In this document: positions 1 through 8,774 of the stretch, in pieces
Position numbering within the stretch: the stretch's first letter is position 1
How the letters are laid out: each line of letters begins with the position of its first letter
The notes under the pieces: model-generated
Told to the model about the DNA's origin: nothing
Databases searched by the model: none
What the model saw: only the letters and a program-made list of their open reading frames with translations
Assembly: GCA_948945085.1 (NCBI GenBank)
Contig: CARBGY010000001.1
Location: forward strand, 83,916 to 147,915
DNA length: 64,000 bases
Direction: 5' to 3'
Source of the DNA: an uncultured Candidatus Saccharibacteria bacterium
GTDB taxonomy: Bacteria > Patescibacteriota > Saccharimonadia > Saccharimonadales > Saccharimonadaceae
Program-made: the position numbers and the translations under genes

Positions 1-223
1 TTTCTTTGGCGGCTTCATAGATAGCGCCGGTTTTGGTTTTTGTGGACTGGTAGAGTTCACTATCCTCAACCTTTTGCCAGAGACCAGTTACATCACGTTT
101 CAGATGATCCCAACTAGTACATTCAGAATCGCCGCAAACCTCACAGGTTGCAGCATATGCAATACTGCTAAAACTCATCGTCAGTATCAACGTACATAAC
201 AGTACAGCCACTTTGCTTTTCAT
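1..223 (-). CDS. Partial secreted protein, N-terminal 74 residues
   Basis: The ATG at 223 follows a strong ribosome binding site (GGAGGGG, 4 nt upstream). The reading frame stays open to the window edge, so the C-terminus is missing. The first ~24 residues form a signal peptide: a Lys-rich start (MKSK), a hydrophobic core (VAVLLCTLILTMSF) and an Ala-x-Ala cleavage site (AYAA). The mature part begins with a Cys-rich stretch (CEVCGDSEC). The product is therefore probably exported. No family is recognised from this fragment. It is transcribed from a consensus promoter at 370-398 with a ~140-nt leader, unlike the leaderless housekeeping genes nearby. Confidence 0.7.
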   Translation of the reverse strand, partial: MKSKVAVLLCTLILTMSFSSIAYAATCEVCGDSECTSWDHLKRDVTGLWQKVEDSELYQSTKTKTGAIYEAAKE

Positions 224-369
224 GACACCCCTCCTTTCATGAATCCCTCACAACTCAAAGGAACTGGTTGGCCTTATTTGTGGGAGAATCTAAGTTGCAT
301 GCTAGGTCAGCACTTTTTACAAGACTCTTCCCCATCAAAAACCATACCTGTATCCGCAGATACTTTTCC

Positions 370-398
370 ATTATAGCACATGCGGAATCAAAAGTCAA
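370..398 (-). promoter_or_regulatory. Sigma-70 type promoter with long leader for the partial secreted gene
   Basis: On the minus strand TTGACT (393-398) and TATAAT (370-375) are separated by exactly 17 bp, with a TGTGC extended -10. The leader from about 363 to 224 starts with a small perfect hairpin (GTATC-TGCG-GATAC). No known riboswitch class was recognised. Confidence 0.75.
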
Positions 399-434
399 TA
401 CTTTTATCACTACCGTTATGTCAGACCTACCAGC

Positions 435-3395
435 TTAAACGACAAGGTTAATTAACTTACTATTTTTCGGAAGAATGACCCGACGAATTTCTTTGCCTTG
501 TATGAACTTTTGGACATTTTCTTCGGCGAGAGCTAGTTCCTTGAGGCGCTCCTCGTCGCCAAGCTCATCTGGCTTAACTAAGAGTTTGCCTCGTAACTTG
601 CCATTTACCTGTACTACAACTTCTACGACTTCGGTGATGAGATACTGCTCCTCCCAAACTGGCCAAATATCATCAGCTCCGAGCTTCTCGAGCATCTCGC
701 TAGCAAGGTGTGGTGCAAATGGTTTGAGGAGTTTGGCGAGAATAACAATATCCTCATCACTATGACCTATTTTATAAAGCTCATTAACATATTCCATCAA
801 AGCAGCTACGGCCGTATTAAAGCTACAGCGATGGATGTCTTCGGTAACCTTTTTAATAGTCGCGTGACGTTCTGCTAAGCGATGGGTATCTTCGGGATTA
901 TTACTAGGGATCGTATCACTCGCATCCATCTTAGCAGAATTTGCGGACTGAGAACCAGCGCTTGTGAACGCTAATGTCCAGCAGCGGTTCAAGAAGCGGT
1001 AAACTCCGCCGATAGCCTCAGTATTCCAAGCAGCATCCTGATCGTACGGACCAATAAACATCTCATAAGTCCTCAAGGTATCAGCACCGTAGCCGCTATC
1101 AATAACCTCAAGCGGATCAATGACATTTCCTTTGCTTTTGCTCATTTTTTTACCATCAGGGGCGTTAATATATCCATTGTAAAGCAACTTCTTGATCGGT
1201 TCACGGAACGGCAAATAGCCTTGATCGGCAAAGAACTTACACCAGAATCGAATATACAATAAGTGTGCGACTGCATGGTCGCCACCAACATAAACATCGG
1301 TCGGAGCCCAATATTTAATAGCATCTTGGTTCCAGGCGGCTTCCTTGTCGTGTGGGCTAGTATAACGCCAAAGATACCAACTCGAACAGGCATAACCATC
1401 AAGTGTATCAGTCTCGCGGGTCATTCCCTCGCCATCGATTGTGACTTTAAGCCAATCCGTCGCCTTAGCAAGTGGGGAGCGACCAGTATCATCAGGTTTA
1501 TAATCTTCGACTTCTGGATGCATGACGGGGAGCTGATCTTCGGGGATTGGGTGGACATTACCCTCTTTATCATAGGCTACCGGAATTGGGCAACCCCAGT
1601 AACGTTGGCGAGAAATTAGCCAGTCGCGCATTTTGTAGGTCACTTTTGGATGCCCAACACCAATCTGTTCAAGCCAAGCCACAATTTGCTCGCGAACTTC
1701 GCTACTGAGCTGGCCACTAAATTTGCCGGAATTTACGAGAATACCCTCACCATGATAACAGCGGCTATCATCATCACTGTTTTCTGGTTTTTCAACAACG
1801 GCTTTAACTGGTAATTCGAACTTTTCAGCAAAAGCAAAATCGCGTTCGTCGTGTGCTGGTACGGCCATGATTGCACCAGTACCATAACCCATTAGAACAT
1901 AATCAGCCACCCAGATTGGCATTTTTTCGCCGGTTGCCGGGTTAGTAGCATAGCTGCCGGTAAAGACACCAGTTTTATCCTTATTTTCTTGACGTTCGAT
2001 CTCAGATTTTTTTAGAGCGTCAGTGCAATAGGCTTCGACTTTATCTCTAGTATCATCATTTATCAGATATTTAATCATCGGATGTTCAGGAGCCAAAACC
2101 AGAAAAGTGGCACCGAAGATTGTATCCGGTCTTGTCGTAAATACAGTGATAGAACCCGCATCGGTAGCTGTCGCGCTCTGCTCCCTTTCGGTTTGCCGAT
2201 TGGTGACATTATTAATTAGCCGATCAATTCGGGCAAAGCCCAGCTCGAGCTCACCCTTCATTCTTTCATCATCAATACCAACCAATTCTTCACGTGTGAG
2301 CCAGAGCGTATCCTGAATCGCCTTCTCTTCCTCCGACACTTCATCACATTCATGATCCTGAAGCTCAAAATAAACTTGCGTAGCTTCAACATCGCGGTTA
2401 ACATCTTTATGCTCAGCATAAAAAACGGCTCGATATGGACCAAGAATACCTTTAAACTCGAGATTCTTATAGCCAGTCTCTTCGCGAATCTCACGACGAG
2501 CTGCCGTTTCGACATCCTCATCACCTTCAATACCGCCAATAACCGGCGCGATACAGCTCATCTTCTTATAGCTAATAGCGAGATATTTATCAGTATTCGG
2601 GTCATAGACAAAAGCTTGAATCGTGCGACGCTTAGTGTTTTTCTTACCCTCACGAGGAGGCTCACCCACAAAGCGTGGCCCGCCATCAATCTCAAAGCTA
2701 ATTTCGGCACCCGTACTGCGACCAATCCAATTCTTTTGCATGATTTTAATCTTCTCTGGCCATTCAACTTCGTCGATGCTATCTAAAAGTTCGTCAGCAT
2801 AGTCGGTAATTTTGAAAAACCATTGTTTCATCTTTTTCTTTTCAACTTCGTGTCCGCAGCGCCAGCAACAGCCACCCTCAACCTGTTCATTAGCTAAGAC
2901 CGTTTGATCGACTGGACACCACCACTGGTAGGACTCTTTTTGGTAGGCTAACCCAGCCTTATATAGTTGCAAGAAACACCACTGGGTCCATTTATAATAT
3001 TCTGGGTCGCTTGTGTTGATTTCGCGATCCCAATCAATCGCATAGCCAAGTTTTTGAGCTTGTTTGCGAAAATTGGCAATGTTTGTTGCGGTAGCACTCT
3101 GAGGAGAGATGCCAGTCTTAATAGCATAATTTTCGGCCGGTAAGCCAAACGTGTCATAGCCAAAAGGTCGCAGAACGTTCATTTCCTGTTGGGTATAAAA
3201 TCGAGTCAAAACATCCACGATCGTAAAATTTCGAACATGACCTACATGAAGACCGGCGCCGGAAGGATACGGGAACATCTCAGCGAGATATTTTTTGGGT
3301 TTAGAATCGTCAATCGGGCCAGCTCGAAAAGCTTTAGTTTCTGCCCAGATTTTTTGCCATTTTTGTTCGATTTTCAGAGGGTCATATCTATCCAT
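435..3395 (-). CDS. leuS: Leucyl-tRNA synthetase with inserted Nudix domain
   Basis: Charges tRNA-Leu with leucine (class Ia synthetase, cytosol). The HIGH signature is HVGH at residues 50-53 and KMSKS is at about 750-754. The protein is 986 aa, well above the usual 800-880. The excess is a segment at about residues 245-410 inside the CP1 editing region. It carries a complete Nudix box (287-309: GGIEGDE, then seven residues, then REIREETGY), matching G-x5-E-x7-REUxEExGU. Editing-domain sequence resumes after it with TTRPDTIFGAT. I chose ATG 3395 (MDRYDP) over the upstream TTG at 3413 because TATAAT lies 6 nt before 3395, indicating a leaderless mRNA. What the Nudix module hydrolyses is unknown. 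Confidence 0.96.
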   Translation of the reverse strand: MDRYDPLKIEQKWQKIWAETKAFRAGPIDDSKPKKYLAEMFPYPSGAGLHVGHVRNFTIVDVLTRFYTQQEMNVLRPFGYDTFGLPAENYAIKTGISPQSATATNIANFRKQAQKLGYAIDWDREINTSDPEYYKWTQWCFLQLYKAGLAYQKESYQWWCPVDQTVLANEQVEGGCCWRCGHEVEKKKMKQWFFKITDYADELLDSIDEVEWPEKIKIMQKNWIGRSTGAEISFEIDGGPRFVGEPPREGKKNTKRRTIQAFVYDPNTDKYLAISYKKMSCIAPVIGGIEGDEDVETAARREIREETGYKNLEFKGILGPYRAVFYAEHKDVNRDVEATQVYFELQDHECDEVSEEEKAIQDTLWLTREELVGIDDERMKGELELGFARIDRLINNVTNRQTEREQSATATDAGSITVFTTRPDTIFGATFLVLAPEHPMIKYLINDDTRDKVEAYCTDALKKSEIERQENKDKTGVFTGSYATNPATGEKMPIWVADYVLMGYGTGAIMAVPAHDERDFAFAEKFELPVKAVVEKPENSDDDSRCYHGEGILVNSGKFSGQLSSEVREQIVAWLEQIGVGHPKVTYKMRDWLISRQRYWGCPIPVAYDKEGNVHPIPEDQLPVMHPEVEDYKPDDTGRSPLAKATDWLKVTIDGEGMTRETDTLDGYACSSWYLWRYTSPHDKEAAWNQDAIKYWAPTDVYVGGDHAVAHLLYIRFWCKFFADQGYLPFREPIKKLLYNGYINAPDGKKMSKSKGNVIDPLEVIDSGYGADTLRTYEMFIGPYDQDAAWNTEAIGGVYRFLNRCWTLAFTSAGSQSANSAKMDASDTIPSNNPEDTHRLAERHATIKKVTEDIHRCSFNTAVAALMEYVNELYKIGHSDEDIVILAKLLKPFAPHLASEMLEKLGADDIWPVWEEQYLITEVVEVVVQVNGKLRGKLLVKPDELGDEERLKELALAEENVQKFIQGKEIRRVILPKNSKLINLVV

Positions 3396-3458
3396 ATGAT
3401 GATTATAGCACAAAAGTTACGGAGAAGCTATCTGTAGAAACTTACCAAATTATAATGC

Positions 3459-3487
3459 TTGACTTTTTATGTTATCTGTGCTACAAT
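3459..3487 (+). promoter_or_regulatory. Sigma-70 type promoter and structured leader
   Basis: TTGACT (3459-3464) and TACAAT (3482-3487) are 17 bp apart. The ~85-nt leader (about 3494-3579) can form two hairpins, GGGCT/AGCCC near 3498-3515 and AAGCAC/GTGCTT near 3530-3560, before the Shine-Dalgarno. Confidence 0.75.
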
Positions 3488-3579
3488 AAGAAGATGGGCT
3501 GGTTTTAGAAGCCCAAAAAATACTAAAAAGCACTTTTTTCAACTCAAAGTTTGTGCTTAAAATAGAGGAGGGGCTATAC

Positions 3580-4077
3580 ATGGAACACAATATTTATTCA
3601 AGTCTCTGGCTTCTGAACGAAGCCTTCTCACCAAAAACTACTGGTGAAGATGACTGTGAGGATCTTCTTAAATTACTAGGGTTATTGTCCTCAAATGGCA
3701 ATGATGCCGTTTCCAACACTCGTGTAGACGAGCAAGCATACTTAAGAAATCGCACGTCGCTTGCCTGCAGTCCGGCAGAAACGGCGATCTACTTTTCACC
3801 AAAGGAGATGCCACAGCTTACTCAGAGTGACTTTGACGTGATAAGGCGTTGTGTGATGAGTAAATTTGCGGGTATCAAATTGAAATTTGATGATGTTGAT
3901 ATTGGACTCATTAAAATGATTTGGAACCCTTTACTCGTAACAGCTTCAGACCTAAGCAATGCTCAGAATATGGTCCGTGATATCATTGCGAGCCTGATAG
4001 TATCGTTAGAGATGTCGGAGGAGGATAGTTCCAATAAGGTTTTACCGCCAGCACCAATGGCATGCATAAACTTTTAG
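3580..4077 (+). CDS. Hypothetical 165-aa protein
   Basis: Start chosen at ATG 3580 because GAGGAGGGG lies 6 nt upstream; the in-frame upstream start at 3553 lies in the leader. The acidic N-terminal half (GEDDCEDLLKLLGLLS) precedes a more hydrophobic C-terminal half (IGLIKMIWNPLLV; VRDIIASLIVSLEM). There is no signal peptide or clear transmembrane helix, and no family is recognised. It is a monocistronic unit with its own consensus promoter, structured leader and terminator, like the unknown genes at 8775 and 62961. It could be an accessory or regulated protein; function unknown. Confidence 0.65.
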   Translation: MEHNIYSSLWLLNEAFSPKTTGEDDCEDLLKLLGLLSSNGNDAVSNTRVDEQAYLRNRTSLACSPAETAIYFSPKEMPQLTQSDFDVIRRCVMSKFAGIKLKFDDVDIGLIKMIWNPLLVTASDLSNAQNMVRDIIASLIVSLEMSEEDSSNKVLPPAPMACINF

Positions 4078-4105
4078 ATCCGCACCTAGTGCGGATCTTT
4101 TCTTT
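4077..4105 (+). terminator. Rho-independent terminator
   Basis: Perfect 9-bp stem (GATCCGCAC / GTGCGGATC, loop CTA) starting at the last base of the stop codon, followed by TTTTCTTT. Confidence 0.9.
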
Positions 4106-4120
4106 AGATGTAAGGTTTAT

Positions 4121-4672
4121 TTAGTGGTTCAGTAGTCCCCAAAGCGCAATCGCGGTAGCGATTGAGACATTAAATGACTCTTTACGACCCACCATTGGAA
4201 TCTCCAGAAAGTAGTCAACCAAAGAGCGAATCGCATCGGGAATACCAGCAACCTCTTCTCCTAGAATCAGAATTAGGTTTTGGGGAGATTTTTTGGAACG
4301 CGGTAATACGTCTTGACCTAAAATCAAACGTTGCGATATCTCACTCGGAGCGAGATTATTCTCGAGACCGAGAATTAAACCAGCTTGAGACTTCAACCAG
4401 GTTTCTAAATCATCAATGTAGGTCTGAGGCACCATTTCTTCAGCACCGAGCGCAGACTTGGCAATTTGATGATTTAGCTTCGTACGAAGGTGCGGCAAAA
4501 GCCGAGGATCATTATAACGCGGGGTGTAACCAGAGTAGCAAACACTTTCAACTCCAAGACCCTCAGCGGTGCGCAAAATAGCCCCGACATTATAGGTTGA
4601 ACGGATGTTATGTAAAATTAATTGGATTCGAGGTTTTCCTTGTGCCTCGATTGTAACTTCGGAACCTAGCAT
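4121..4672 (-). CDS. SpoU/TrmH-family RNA 2'-O-methyltransferase
   Basis: Predicted SPOUT (trefoil-knot) methyltransferase using S-adenosylmethionine to methylate ribose 2'-OH in tRNA or rRNA. All three family motifs are visible: motif 1 NIRSTYNVGAILRTAEGLG near residue 22, motif 2 LILGEEVAGI near 137, and motif 3 IPMVGRKESFNVSIATAIAL near the C-terminus. At 183 aa it consists of the catalytic domain alone, with no substrate-binding N-terminal domain. A TATAAT lies about 10 nt before the ATG. The exact target (for example tRNA Gm18 or the wobble position) cannot be assigned from sequence. Confidence 0.88.
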   Translation of the reverse strand: MLGSEVTIEAQGKPRIQLILHNIRSTYNVGAILRTAEGLGVESVCYSGYTPRYNDPRLLPHLRTKLNHQIAKSALGAEEMVPQTYIDDLETWLKSQAGLILGLENNLAPSEISQRLILGQDVLPRSKKSPQNLILILGEEVAGIPDAIRSLVDYFLEIPMVGRKESFNVSIATAIALWGLLNH

Positions 4673-4696
4673 AACTAGGTAAATTATAACATAAAA

Positions 4697-5428
4697 CTAT
4701 TTGATAAGTTTTTCCTCATCACTCAGTGGGCGGATGCCAGATGCACTTGAAAAACCATCGTAATAATTGGTTTTAATTGGAGGGTGACCGATTTTGTTGG
4801 CGGCTTTAACGATTTCCTTTAGATCGTCGGTAAGTTTATAAATCTTCAGGTCATTCTTAGAAACAAGACCGAGTGGCAGCATTTTGCTCTGGTAAAACTT
4901 GTCTAGCGGCTTCCAAAAGCTCTTACCATAAAGAAAAACTGGCATTTTGGGCATTTTACCCTCTTGCATGAGAATGGTAATTTCACTTAGTTCGTCCATC
5001 GTCCCGAGTCCACCCGGGAATACTACGTAAACTTTAGCAGACATCGATAACATGACTTTACGCGCAAAAAAGTATTGAAATTGTAGAGTATCGGTTAGGT
5101 ATGGATTTGGATATTGTTCGTGTCGAAGAGTAATATTAAGACCAATGCTTCTACCGCCGTATTCGAAGGCACCCTGGTTGGCCGCCTCCATAATACCAGG
5201 ACCACCGCCAGTAATAACAGCATGGCCGTTCTGAGCCAAAAGCTGGCCCAATTCCCGCGCCTTTTTACAATATTTGTTGTCTTGTGGCAAACGAGCGGAA
5301 CCAAAAATAGTGACACCTTGCGGATAAGTTCGAACGATTTTTAGACCACGTTCAAGGTCATTAGCATAAGCTTTCGCACGCTCAACGTCGGCAGCTTCGA
5401 GTTCTTTAAGGATGGCTTCGTCTAACAT
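4697..5428 (-). CDS. LOG / TIGR00730-family Rossmann nucleotide hydrolase
   Basis: 243-aa member of the family often annotated lysine decarboxylase-like, whose characterised members are cytokinin riboside 5'-monophosphate phosphoribohydrolases or nucleotide 5'-monophosphate hydrolases. The Rossmann start (GVTIFGSARLPQ) is near residue 40, GGGPGIMEAANQGA is near 73, and the signature PGGLGTMDEL is near 140. The normal final Glu pair of PGGxGTxxE appears here as D-E. It is the last gene of the operon starting at gap: 2 bp separate it from the kinase stop, and AAAGGAG precedes its ATG. A role in nucleotide or ribose-phosphate recycling fits the context but is inference. Confidence 0.87.
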   Translation of the reverse strand: MLDEAILKELEAADVERAKAYANDLERGLKIVRTYPQGVTIFGSARLPQDNKYCKKARELGQLLAQNGHAVITGGGPGIMEAANQGAFEYGGRSIGLNITLRHEQYPNPYLTDTLQFQYFFARKVMLSMSAKVYVVFPGGLGTMDELSEITILMQEGKMPKMPVFLYGKSFWKPLDKFYQSKMLPLGLVSKNDLKIYKLTDDLKEIVKAANKIGHPPIKTNYYDGFSSASGIRPLSDEEKLIK

Positions 5429-5430
5429 TT

Positions 5431-6417
5431 TTACTCCTTTCCTGGAATTACTAAATCGATAATTTGTTGGATTGGCATCGGATGGAGGTCTTTAGTGCCA
5501 GCTAAAATTCCAGCAGTCGAGCCATATTTTTGAATAACACTAGTAGCGTTAGCGGAAGCGTAACTAAGCGCAGCATCGAACTCGGCTCCGTCAGCTAAGC
5601 TAGCTAAGAAACCGGCCCCAAAAGCGTCGCCTGCGCCAGTTTGATCGCGACGCTTAACCTGCTCATAGACACCCAAACGATAGGTGGCTTTACCGTTCGT
5701 GGCAATCGCGCCCATGTCTCCATCGGTAATAATAACTGTTTCGCAGTAGACTGCTAAATGCACTAATAATTCGGTTAACAAAACTCCTGGAACGATACGA
5801 GCCGCTTCAGCTTTATTAACAATTAGAACATCAACATCCATCAAGAGCCCCATGAGTTTTGGTAGCTGTTGTAATTCTAACTCACCTGGATTAAACATAA
5901 CCTTCGCACCAAGCTGATGGGCTTTTTCGAAAAACTTCAACAAAGTGTCCATGTCACCCCTCAAGGAAGTCGCGTAAAGCCAATCCGGAGCAATGGTCTC
6001 GAGATCGTGAACATCTAAAGAGTTCATCTTACCCGAAACGCCACGATGGGTTAAGACTGTACGTTCGCCAGATTTTGCGTCAAGCATAATAATGGAACAA
6101 CCAGTATCACCCTTAATGGTCTCAACATAACTGTTATCAATGTTCTCGCGGTCAAGGCAGGCTATAACCGCCTCACCAGCACTATCCCTGGCAATACAAC
6201 TAAGTAAGACAGTTTCGTGACCGTAGCGTGCAAAGCTAACAGCGGTATTGACTCCTCCCCCGCCCACACCGTAAGATACTCGATCAATGTCAACTTTTGT
6301 ACCAATGACGAGTTGGCTAAAAATTGAATTGCCAGCAATATCAGCACCAATAAAATCGTCACGGTCGATAAGGCAGATGTCTTGCAATGCTGCACCTAAA
6401 CATGCTATACGTGCCAT
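5431..6417 (-). CDS. PfkB-family (ribokinase-like) sugar kinase
   Basis: 328-aa ATP-dependent carbohydrate or nucleoside kinase. The N-terminal Gly-rich substrate motif is GVGGGGVNTAVSFARYG (about residues 50-66). The C-terminal PfkB signature DQTGAGDAFGAGF (about 257-269) contains the catalytic base Asp of GAGD. The Asn after the glycines is typical of ribokinase/adenosine-kinase relatives. It lies between rpe-like and LOG genes in one operon and overlaps the preceding gene by one base, so it probably phosphorylates a pentose, hexose-phosphate or nucleoside feeding that pathway. The substrate cannot be read from sequence. Confidence 0.87.
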   Translation of the reverse strand: MARIACLGAALQDICLIDRDDFIGADIAGNSIFSQLVIGTKVDIDRVSYGVGGGGVNTAVSFARYGHETVLLSCIARDSAGEAVIACLDRENIDNSYVETIKGDTGCSIIMLDAKSGERTVLTHRGVSGKMNSLDVHDLETIAPDWLYATSLRGDMDTLLKFFEKAHQLGAKVMFNPGELELQQLPKLMGLLMDVDVLIVNKAEAARIVPGVLLTELLVHLAVYCETVIITDGDMGAIATNGKATYRLGVYEQVKRRDQTGAGDAFGAGFLASLADGAEFDAALSYASANATSVIQKYGSTAGILAGTKDLHPMPIQQIIDLVIPGKE

Positions 6418-7067
6418 TAAATAAGCACTCCTTTCTTTTCCGATTCAGCAATCAAGGACTGATACATGGCGGCGGGGTCAGCGGCCTGGCTAATTGCACT
6501 ACCAACGTTAATCACATCGATATCGGCGTGCGCTAAGGCACGAACATTGCTAAGATTAGCGCCACCATCCCAACCAACTTCAATGTTAGGTTTAATCTGA
6601 CGAATGAGGGGGACTTTTTCGATTTGCATCATATCAATAGTACCACCTTGACGACCGAGCTCGCCGGCAAAAATCATAGCATGATCGGCGACTGAAATTA
6701 GTTCGCTAACCTGACCAGGAAAAGTGGTTTTAACAAGCGCAAGACCCACTTTTATACCATTTTCTTTAAGTTGCGAGAACACCATTGGAAGATCATCGTC
6801 AACTTCGCCATGCAGAATACACAATTTAGGCTTTAAGGTTAAGATCGCTCCGAGATGATCACTAGGACGAGCCGCCATGAGATGAAGGTCAATCTGCACA
6901 CCTTCAGGCATAGGGGGCATGTTGGGAATTTGAACGGTTGTAGTCGGCGCAAAGGTGCCGTCAGAAACATCAATCTGGATACGTTTAGCGAATTGACTAA
7001 ACATCGTAAGATTGTGCTGGAAAACCGCAGCATCGTCGGTGGTAATCGTAGGAGCAATAACCGACAT
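6417..7067 (-). CDS. Divergent ribulose-phosphate 3-epimerase-like protein
   Basis: 216-aa TIM-barrel protein related to Rpe, which interconverts ribulose-5-P and xylulose-5-P. Conserved landmarks are IQIDVSDG (31-37), DLHLMAARP (60-68), EVGWDGGANL (163-172) and NVGSAI. Of the four usual metal ligands, Asp33, His62 and Asp167 are present, but the first His of the HxDxMDG motif is Gln31. The phosphate loop NPGFGGQ is replaced by AGELGRQGG. Neighbours (rpiB upstream, PfkB kinase downstream, each overlapping by one base) support a pentose-phosphate role. It may be an epimerase with altered metal binding or a related epimerase. Confidence 0.8.
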   Translation of the reverse strand: MSVIAPTITTDDAAVFQHNLTMFSQFAKRIQIDVSDGTFAPTTTVQIPNMPPMPEGVQIDLHLMAARPSDHLGAILTLKPKLCILHGEVDDDLPMVFSQLKENGIKVGLALVKTTFPGQVSELISVADHAMIFAGELGRQGGTIDMMQIEKVPLIRQIKPNIEVGWDGGANLSNVRALAHADIDVINVGSAISQAADPAAMYQSLIAESEKKGVLI

Positions 7068-7540
7068 TAGGATTCCTCATCTAGCCGTTTAGCGCGGCGC
7101 TGGTATTTTTCGGAGGGATCAGGGCGAGAATGGCAGAAAGTCTTAACAAGCTTTTCCATCGTATCAACATCTAAATTGTCTCCCGATAAGCACAAAACAT
7201 TTGCGTAATCGTTAGTTCTGGCATGTCTGACACTTTCAACCGTACTGGCATTAACGGCGCGAATCCCCTTGAAGCGGTTAGCCTGCATGCAAACACCATG
7301 CGCAGAGCCACAAATTAAAATACCGAAATTGTGTTCTTGAGCCGCTTCTGTATTGTCGCCCAGTACAGCTTTGGCAACTTTAATCGCGGCGTCGTTATAG
7401 TCGTCTTCCGCGTCGTATTCGAATGGCCCCAAATCCTCAACGGAGACATTCTCGTGACAATCTTTAATTAGCTCGAAGAGCTCTTCCTTTTTCTGAAAAC
7501 CGCGATGGTCAGAACCGAGATAAATATGATATTCTTCCAT
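7067..7540 (-). CDS. rpiB: Ribose-5-phosphate isomerase B (RpiB/LacAB family)
   Basis: Interconverts ribose-5-P and ribulose-5-P. The 157-aa protein has the family start (IYLGSDHRGFQKK), the active-site Cys segment ILICGSAHGVCMQANRFKGIRAV (about 73-95) and the RTNDYANVLCLSGDN motif that normally reads HNDANVL. Length is normal. It follows gap directly (ATG one base after the gap stop) and overlaps the rpe-like gene by one base, so the three are probably translationally coupled. Confidence 0.92.
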   Translation of the reverse strand: MEEYHIYLGSDHRGFQKKEELFELIKDCHENVSVEDLGPFEYDAEDDYNDAAIKVAKAVLGDNTEAAQEHNFGILICGSAHGVCMQANRFKGIRAVNASTVESVRHARTNDYANVLCLSGDNLDVDTMEKLVKTFCHSRPDPSEKYQRRAKRLDEES

Positions 7541-8545
7541 TTACACTTCCCTTCCAAAGTCAACTGACAGTTCAACGAGGCGATTCGAGTAGCCCCATTC
7601 GTTATCGTACCAGACAATAATCTTTGCAAGATTTCCGCCAACCACGTCAGTAAGCGGCAAATCAACAATGGCTGAATTAGAATTACCGCGAAAATCAGAA
7701 CTTACGAGCTCATCATGTGTTACGGCAAGAATTCCTTCATAGTAAGGCTCACGAGCCGAGCGTTCAAGAACCTCGTTAATCTCCTCCTTTGTTACGTCAC
7801 GTTTTAAGACGGCAGTAATGTCAGCGAGTGAAACAACTAAGCTAGGCACACGGACGCTCAAACCGTTAAACTTCCCTTCTAGGCTCGGAATAGTCAGAGC
7901 AGTAGCCTTCGATGCTCCCGTCGTAGTCGGAGCGATATTGACAGCAGCTGCGCGAGCTTCACGAAGATCTTTGGTGGCATCATCAACGAGTTTCTGAGAG
8001 GCGGTGTAGGAATGGATGGTTGTCATCATGGCTTTTTCGACACCAAAATTGTCTTCGATTACCTTCATAACTGGGGCAATACAGTTCGTCGTACAACTCG
8101 CACAAGATAGAATCTCATCATCAGCGGTCACGACTTCCTCATTTACACCAAGCACAACAGTCTTAGCACCAGGTCCTTTGGCGGGAGCGGAGATAACGAC
8201 TTTGCGCGCACCGGCTTTAATATGGGCACGAGCATCGGCGGGGTTAGTGAAACGTCCAGTACACTCCATCACTGCATCGATCTTAAGTTTATCCCAGGGG
8301 AGGCGAATCGGCTCAGCTTCACTTAGAAAGAGAATTTTTACACCATCGACAATAATATGTTTGTCGTCGAAACTCACCTCATGATCGTAGACACCATAGG
8401 CGGAATCATATTTTAACAGATGCGCAAAAGTTCTAGGATCACCTAGACTATTAATCGCTATGATTTCGGCATCACGACGTTCGAAAGCAATTTTAAAAGC
8501 CGAGCGTCCGATCCTGCCGAATCCATTGATCGCTAATCTTACCAT
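7541..8545 (-). CDS. gap: Glyceraldehyde-3-phosphate dehydrogenase
   Basis: Oxidises glyceraldehyde-3-P to 1,3-bisphosphoglycerate with NAD(P)+. The 334-aa protein has the Rossmann start VRLAINGFGRIGRSAFK, the catalytic segment SCASCTTNC with nucleophile Cys151, HSYTASQ containing the catalytic His, and the C-terminal WYDNEWGYSNR. The first Asn of the usual SNASCTTN motif is Cys here. It is the promoter-proximal gene of a five-gene sugar-phosphate operon (to 4697) and has a normal GGAGG Shine-Dalgarno, in contrast to the leaderless genes. Confidence 0.97.
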   Translation of the reverse strand: MVRLAINGFGRIGRSAFKIAFERRDAEIIAINSLGDPRTFAHLLKYDSAYGVYDHEVSFDDKHIIVDGVKILFLSEAEPIRLPWDKLKIDAVMECTGRFTNPADARAHIKAGARKVVISAPAKGPGAKTVVLGVNEEVVTADDEILSCASCTTNCIAPVMKVIEDNFGVEKAMMTTIHSYTASQKLVDDATKDLREARAAAVNIAPTTTGASKATALTIPSLEGKFNGLSVRVPSLVVSLADITAVLKRDVTKEEINEVLERSAREPYYEGILAVTHDELVSSDFRGNSNSAIVDLPLTDVVGGNLAKIIVWYDNEWGYSNRLVELSVDFGREV

Positions 8546-8610
8546 TTTGTATTGCCTCCTAAAAATATACTTAAGTTTATTATAACAGCGTCAAGGAGAT
8601 TAGAAAAGTA

Positions 8611-8639
8611 TTGACTTTTTTAGAATTGTGTGCTATAAT
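8611..8639 (+). promoter_or_regulatory. Strong sigma-70 type promoter with ~130-nt leader
   Basis: TTGACT (8611-8616), 17-bp spacer, TGTGC-TATAAT (8634-8639). The leader to 8774 contains a second AT-rich -10-like hexamer near 8735 and short inverted repeats. It matches no riboswitch I recognise. Confidence 0.8.
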
Positions 8640-8774
8640 GGAAGTATGGACCTAGTGAATAGGGCTTTTTTAATGAATACAGCCTAGAATGTCAATCGTT
8701 CGGCTTTAGCATTGTAACTCTATCTATTTTATGTTAAAATAGTATTAAATCTACCGAAAGGAGTGCACTTTATT

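Noticed and set aside
2107..2786. Plus-strand frames inside leuS and other antisense frames
   Set aside because: Shadows of genes on the opposite strand, with no start signals or recognisable motifs.
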